A stretch of 42,478 nt of DNA, taken from positions 1 to 42,478 of the forward strand of contig JAQMWT010000272.1 in assembly GCA_029834535.1 (NCBI GenBank), in the 5' to 3' direction. The notes below the pieces were generated by a model. That model made no database searches. It was not told the origin of the DNA and was given only the letters and a program-made list of their open reading frames with translations. This document shows, piece by piece, positions 40,274 to 42,478 of the stretch. The DNA is from Chrysophaeum taylorii. Lineage: Eukaryota; Sar; Pelagophyceae; Pelagomonadales; Pelagomonadaceae. The position numbers and the translations under genes were made by a program. Each line of letters begins with the position of its first letter. Within the stretch, counting starts at the first letter, position 1.

Positions 40274-40585
40274 ATGAACAAGCTCATCAACCTCATCACC
40301 ACCATTTCCGACGAGATACTTCTCTCCGAAGCCGAAACTGACGCCGCCGAATTTCTCCAGATGTTAACATCCGATCCTCAATACGATCAACCTGATGAGG
40401 ACGACGCCGACACCGATGAACAAAAAGACAAAGGACATATCGGCTTCTATGACGACAAAGGCCAGCTAGACCTCTACGCCGACGCCATTCCCGAAACCCA
40501 AGCTGAAGAAGACTCCGCCGAAGACGACGCCAAACGTCACAATGACTACATGCGTGCCCTCCACAAGAGTCGGCTTTTTCCCTGA
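40274..40585 (+). CDS. C2 acidic spacer protein
   Basis: MNKLINLITTISDEILLSEA, then an Asp/Glu-rich stretch and DYMRALHKSRLFP. The stop TGA (40583-40585) overlaps by one base the ATG of the protease ORF (40585-40587). In C1 the stop is CGA, so the spacer frame there reads further. A one-base stop/start overlap can serve reinitiation, and a -1 shift is the alternative. Confidence 0.6.
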   Translation: MNKLINLITTISDEILLSEAETDAAEFLQMLTSDPQYDQPDEDDADTDEQKDKGHIGFYDDKGQLDLYADAIPETQAEEDSAEDDAKRHNDYMRALHKSRLFP

Positions 40586-41109
40586 TGGTTGCCGACGACG
40601 CCTTTGCCGACAACCACACCTTACTTCATCAGGCACCAGACCTCCAGATGACGAATTTCCCGACTTCATCAACTAGTTCCACGCGAGTCGCCGATTTTCT
40701 TTATGCCACTTACACCCCAACCCAGACCTCAAAGAAAACTAGCTCCTTGTACGGCTGCAATGACCCCGGCACTGAAACCTCATTGATTGACGGTGGCGCA
40801 TCTTGTTGCTTTACGCGCACAATTCAAAATTTTGTTCCCGAGACCATCCGCCGAATTCCCGAACACACCATTCATATGGGACGAGGCACTCTTACCAGTC
40901 ACTTTATCGGCGTTAAACCGTGGTATCTGCAGGCTACAGGTCTCTCTTCGAAGGATACAAAAGACAACACAGGTTACGTAATATATCTCGTATTTATGGT
41001 AGTCCCGCAATTTCGACAGGGTCTTCAAGTTTTCGCAACATCCCAGCTCGAAGCTCTGCATGTACAAGCAACAGACCCGCCACTGCCCACGCGCGCTGTA
41101 TGGCTTTAA
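40585..41109 (+). pseudogene. C2 aspartic protease
   Basis: MVADDAFADNHTLLHQAPDL to the active-site block TETSLIDGGASCCFTR, the same DGGAS as C1. It then reads PETIRRIPEHTIHMGRGTL and GYVIYLVFMVVPQF. The ORF ends early at TAA (41107-41109). One frame away, YATLIGKTAVVLAARKPNGL leads without a stop towards the methyltransferase, which suggests protease and methyltransferase were once one reading frame. Confidence 0.8.
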
Positions 41110-42210
41110 AATCCTCGACCTCAGACCCCCACAGTTACGCAACACTTATAGGAAAGACCGCCGTCGTACTTGCCGCTCGCAAGCCTAACGGCCTGTTGTC
41201 CCTGCCATCCCATCCCCGGAAAACATTCGCCACTGTGGGTTGCTTTCACACAAGAACACAAATTCGCACAGCGACTTCGCGAGATTACAAAATCATTCCG
41301 TCTCGCCGAGCTGCTCATCAAGATCTCCTGTCGTCCACTACGCGTAGGCATCAAGCCCTAACAGAACGGCTCAAATCGCAGGTGGACTTCACCAGGAAGG
41401 TTTCGCCACTTTTCGCAACGATTCGACAAACACCTGACTGTCGTAGTCACCTGTGAAATCAACGATATCCGCGCGCACCGTGCGCAGCATCTGCCCGCAT
41501 GCCAAGCATGCGGACCTCAGAAAATCAATGCCGCACTCGAAACCGGCAAATCCGACTCCCTACATTCGACCAGGCAGTTTCATTGCCCTGCCAACATGAG
41601 TGTAATGAGAGCGCCATGTTGCTGGCCTCCGGTCACCGCCGACCTTTTTGTCAAAGAACAACCGCTTCGTTCGTTGCACGCTCCCGACCATTATCGTGAG
41701 AACGTCCTCCCAACCCCCGAACTCACCATGGTATGCTCAACTCGCCAAAGGTTATCAGCGCTTAGGCTACTTCCGCCATTCCGGCGTCTACAGTGCCTGC
41801 TTTGGTGATGTCATCAGCAAGACACGCTATCTCGCTGTGTATGCCCGGCACCCGCTCACCGGCTACAACCTCGAGAAAACCGCCTCTCCAGTTACCTCGC
41901 CTCCGAGCATGGTTCCTCTCCTGGATCCCAGTCACATACGGATCTAAACCCGCCCTTCTTGGTACAGTGTCCCGTTCCACATTGGACTACTACCAGCACA
42001 AGGCCACCTACTCCTACCCGCAAACGCCTCGAAACTCTCGATTTCCGAGAATGCGCATCTGCCAAGTGCGCACGTCGCCACAAGCCTTCACGGACCTCGG
42101 TCTCGATGCCGCGGCACCCCTGCCTTCTCATGGCGTCCATTCCTGGTTTTCTGCTCCTGCAATCTTTGTCCCGCAGCACCCCTCTGCCCTTATACCATCC
42201 GCTGTTTTCA
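41110..42210 (+). pseudogene. C2 C5 cytosine DNA methyltransferase (decayed)
   Basis: Collinear with the C1 domain but in pieces. Recognisable parts are the N-terminal FATVGCFHTRTQ, the motif IV segment IRLPTFDQAVSLPCQHE (catalytic Cys kept, near 41590), the motif VI Glu in an ENV read in another frame (about 41698-41706), and GDVISKTRYLAVYARHPLTG (motif VIII, about 41808-41870). The rest follows as GTVSRSTLDYYQHKATYSY. Many single-base gaps separate them. It shows which of C1's stops are private: C1's TAA at 34711 is AAA here, and its TAA at 34240 is CAG. Confidence 0.8.
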
Positions 42211-42478
42211 TGGCTTAAGAGTCTCAATGTGCCTGGTGCCAGGATGAAGCCATGCCGGCTTTGCCCGCTACTACCGCCAGCCTGCGGCTACTTCAGTACG
42301 CCTCCCTGCACCCTCCATTCCAGGCCCCTCAGACTTTGGACTGTGGCCCATCAGCCTGATCTTCCCCAACGTGCCCGCTTCCTGGATGTTCCCAAGGGCA
42401 CCGCCTTTCTGGTGAGTAAACACACCACTCCTTGGCCGTCGCTCATAGCTGTTCGCGCCCGTCACTTGGGTCCACTAG
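42211..42478 (+). pseudogene. C2 start of the integrase region, cut by the window end
   Basis: Aligns with C1 34239-33930, the segment between the methyltransferase and the integrase finger (GGACTGTGGCCCATCAGCC, CTTGGCCGTCGCTCATAG). Frame is not maintained. The finger itself lies beyond the window. Confidence 0.6.

Larger units (their letters stand above)
38446..42478 (+). mobile_element. C2: second copia copy, head-to-head with C1, runs off the window
   Basis: Same family and gene order as C1: gag, acidic spacer, protease, methyltransferase, start of the integrase region. It lacks its own LTR, primer site and leader: gag's ATG (38448) lies two bases from the outer end of C1's 5' LTR. Proteins are roughly 85% identical to C1 by eye, so it is a separate, diverged copy and not a recent duplicate. 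It has more frameshifts than C1. Its reverse transcriptase and 3' LTR would lie beyond 42478. Confidence 0.88.

Overview
The window is eukaryotic nuclear DNA that is almost entirely mobile-element sequence, with one clear host gene. The eukaryotic signs are a MAP kinase, two Ty3/gypsy families, a Ty1/copia family, PIF1-type helicase remnants, short retroposons with simple-sequence tails, TIR elements and an 830-bp microsatellite. There are no ribosome-binding sites, operons or bacterial genes. The host cannot be named from sequence alone. The TDY-type MAP kinase and the retroelement-borne DNA methyltransferases would suit a protist or alga (dinoflagellate/perkinsid relatives or streptophyte algae are candidates), but that is inference.

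Layout. 1-723: unassigned. 724-3572: internally deleted gypsy element G1a with both LTRs and a retroposon copy inside the first LTR. 3573-7122: head-to-tail fragments of a family with a PD-(D/E)XK endonuclease-like ORF, an AGTAAGTTCACC array and an antisense PIF1 remnant, all sharing one 3' module. 7150-8568: a promoter-like block and a decayed unknown gene. 8633-9275: a short repeat in tandem. 9786-10955 (minus): MAP kinase. 11268-12335: second PIF1 unit. 12597-16119: gypsy element G2, rearranged at its 5' side. 16379-17255: TIR element. 17557-18387: (AGAC)n/(AG)n microsatellite. 18388-19499: third PIF1 unit between 15-bp direct repeats. 19591-19962: second retroposon copy. 20129 to about 28030 (minus): gypsy element G1b, interrupted by a third retroposon copy that itself carries a 263-bp TIR element. 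28072-28700: decayed DNA-binding-like ORF. 29066-38445 (minus): nearly full-length copia element C1. 38446-42478 (plus): second copia copy C2, head-to-head with C1 and running out of the window.

The main result is that two unrelated LTR retrotransposons here each carry a C5 cytosine DNA methyltransferase domain, inserted at the same point of the polyprotein, just after the protease. In G1b the order is gag-PR-DNMT-RT-RH-IN, with motif I FAGAGG, an SPPC catalytic loop and a GTVPP motif X. In C1 and C2 the order is gag-PR-DNMT-IN-RT-RH, with a LPCQ catalytic loop and an ENV motif. The two domains look like separate captures of different methyltransferase lineages. C1 also has a primer-binding site complementary to the anticodon arm of initiator tRNA-Met (half-tRNA priming, as in Drosophila copia). 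All retroelement copies carry stops or frameshifts, so these copies look inactive, but the families are clear.
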